From: Nannocystaceae bacterium
GTDB taxonomy: Bacteria > Myxococcota_A > Polyangia > Nannocystales > Nannocystaceae
Reading direction: 5' to 3'
DNA length: 6,870 nucleotides
Assembly (NCBI GenBank): GCA_016763875.1
Contig: JAESSZ010000582.1
Location: 1-6,870 of the forward strand
Below the pieces are notes generated by a model that had not been told where the DNA came from, searched no databases, and was given only the letters and a program-made list of their open reading frames with translations. Both the position numbers and the translations under genes were made by a program. Below are positions 6,002 through 6,870 of this stretch, piece by piece. Each line of letters starts with the position of its first letter. Within the stretch, counting starts at the first letter, position 1.

Positions 6002-6870
6002 GTGGTATCGAGGCCGTCATTGCCCGCAGCCGCATGGAGGGCGGGTTCTCCGAGCGCAAGCGTTTCACGATCGCACGACGCGAAGGCATCGAGAAGATGC
6101 GGAAGTTCGCGTTGGCAGACCCGCATCACTACGTCTTGGAGGTCATCCAGGCCGCGATCGCCAACGGTGCGCAGTACGTCGACCTACGGGTCACCAAGAC
6201 CCACGCAACGATCTCCTACATCGGCGGTGGTCTCGCCGAGCATGAACTCGCGCAGCTCTTCGACTTCTTGTTCGCTTCAAAAGACCGCGCGGACATTGGC
6301 CACCTTCGGGAGCTGGCCTTGGGTCTCAACGCCGCACTCCTGTTCAAACCGAAACGTATCGTTGTGGAGTCGGGCGACGGAACGCTCGCCGGTTCGACAC
6401 GCATGGTACTGCACGGTGAGCACGGCGAGATCGAGGTCGGACGCCCTGACCGAGCGATGTCGGGGACCTATATCGCGATCCAGGACATGAATCGCCGGGC
6501 CATGGATGGCACATGGTTGTCGAACTTCAACTCGGAATGGCCGCGCGAGTATCAGGTCATCGAGCAACGATGCCTTGCCGCACCGATTCCGATCGTGGTC
6601 GGCGGTCGCCCGCTGTTCGGCTGGGCGTCGCAACGCACTCCAGGTCTATTCGGCTACAAAGACGTGTTGGCGTTCGATGAAGGTGACCTGTACGGCGCCA
6701 TCGGGGTATCGCCTAGCTTTGGCAACCCGGACTTCCGACTCCTGACTTGGGGCGTCGCTATCCAGTCCCGCAGTCACGCCCTGCTGCCGGGCCATCAGAT
6801 CGGCGGCATCGTGTGCTTCGACCGCCTGCACAAGACCGTGGACCACTCGGGCATCGTCGACGATGCCCGC
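5998..6870 (+). CDS. Degenerate GHKL/Hsp90-like protein, probable pseudo-ATPase partner (3' end outside window)
   Basis: The frame runs from GTG 5998 to the window edge without a stop (291 residues visible) and overlaps the upstream stop by four bases. Residues 40-130 can be lined up with the ATPase domain of its neighbour: YVLEVIQAAIANGAQ (45-59) against the N-box, ISYIGGGL (72-79) against G1, LFASKD (91-96) against LFSSSKT, and RELALGLNAALLFKPK (104-119) against G2 and the following KPK. Glu48, Gly76, Gly78 and Gly109 remain, but the Mg-binding Asn is Ala52, the N-box Asp is Ala55, the G1 Asp is Tyr74 and GxFGxGF has become RELALGL. Residues about 155-291 look like a transducer-type domain (APIPIVVGGRPLFGW at 195-209; FDRLHKTVD at 274-282). 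It is probably a cytoplasmic partner of the upstream ATPase. Homology is judged from motif layout only; ATP binding is unlikely but not excluded. Confidence 0.85.
   Translation, partial: MSGIEAVIARSRMEGGFSERKRFTIARREGIEKMRKFALADPHHYVLEVIQAAIANGAQYVDLRVTKTHATISYIGGGLAEHELAQLFDFLFASKDRADIGHLRELALGLNAALLFKPKRIVVESGDGTLAGSTRMVLHGEHGEIEVGRPDRAMSGTYIAIQDMNRRAMDGTWLSNFNSEWPREYQVIEQRCLAAPIPIVVGGRPLFGWASQRTPGLFGYKDVLAFDEGDLYGAIGVSPSFGNPDFRLLTWGVAIQSRSHALLPGHQIGGIVCFDRLHKTVDHSGIVDDAR

Noticed and set aside
6002..6490. Plus-strand open frame of 162 codons starting right after the ATPase stop
   Set aside because: Ser/Arg-rich translation in another frame; the frame from GTG 5998 has a ribosome site, a coupled start and a GHKL-like pattern running to the window edge.

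Overview
The window is GC-rich (about 60-65% by eye) and tightly coding on both strands. It has the look of a myxobacterium-like member of Myxococcota, possibly near Nannocystaceae. This is inferred from protein style: a secreted lipoprotein with an Asp/Gly/Thr-rich linker and CNGxDDDCNG (MopE-type) modules, a large exported protein with one CxxCH haem motif and cysteine repeats, and frequent GTG starts. No rRNA, tRNA, IS element, integrase, CRISPR array or origin was recognised. No gene-free stretch exceeds about 150 bases.

Left arm, minus strand, read from 4178 down to 1: an exported CxxCH-containing cysteine-rich protein (2277-4178), a small three-helix membrane protein (1859-2209), a MopE-type lipoprotein (611-1726) and the N-terminal 178 residues of a cytidylyltransferase-like enzyme that leaves the window (1-534). 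Gaps are 67, 132 and 76 bases. Co-transcription is possible, but inverted repeats in two of the gaps and the unrelated predicted functions argue against treating it as one functional operon. The theme is cell envelope and export.

Right arm, plus strand, divergent across a 65-base gap: two genes overlapping by four bases (GTGA). The first (4244-6001) encodes a complete Hsp90-like GHKL ATPase with intact N, G1 and G2 boxes and an Hsp90-like LSRE loop in a following transducer-like region. The second (5998 to the window end) encodes a protein whose first 130 residues follow the same motif layout, but with nearly every nucleotide-binding residue replaced: it looks like a degenerate GHKL partner. 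Its 3' end is outside the window.

The most interesting object is this coupled pair of one catalytic and one apparently degenerate Hsp90-like protein. A plausible but untested model is that the second is a regulatory or hetero-oligomeric partner of the first. The function (chaperone-like remodelling, signalling or defence) cannot be decided from this window because the downstream genes are not visible.
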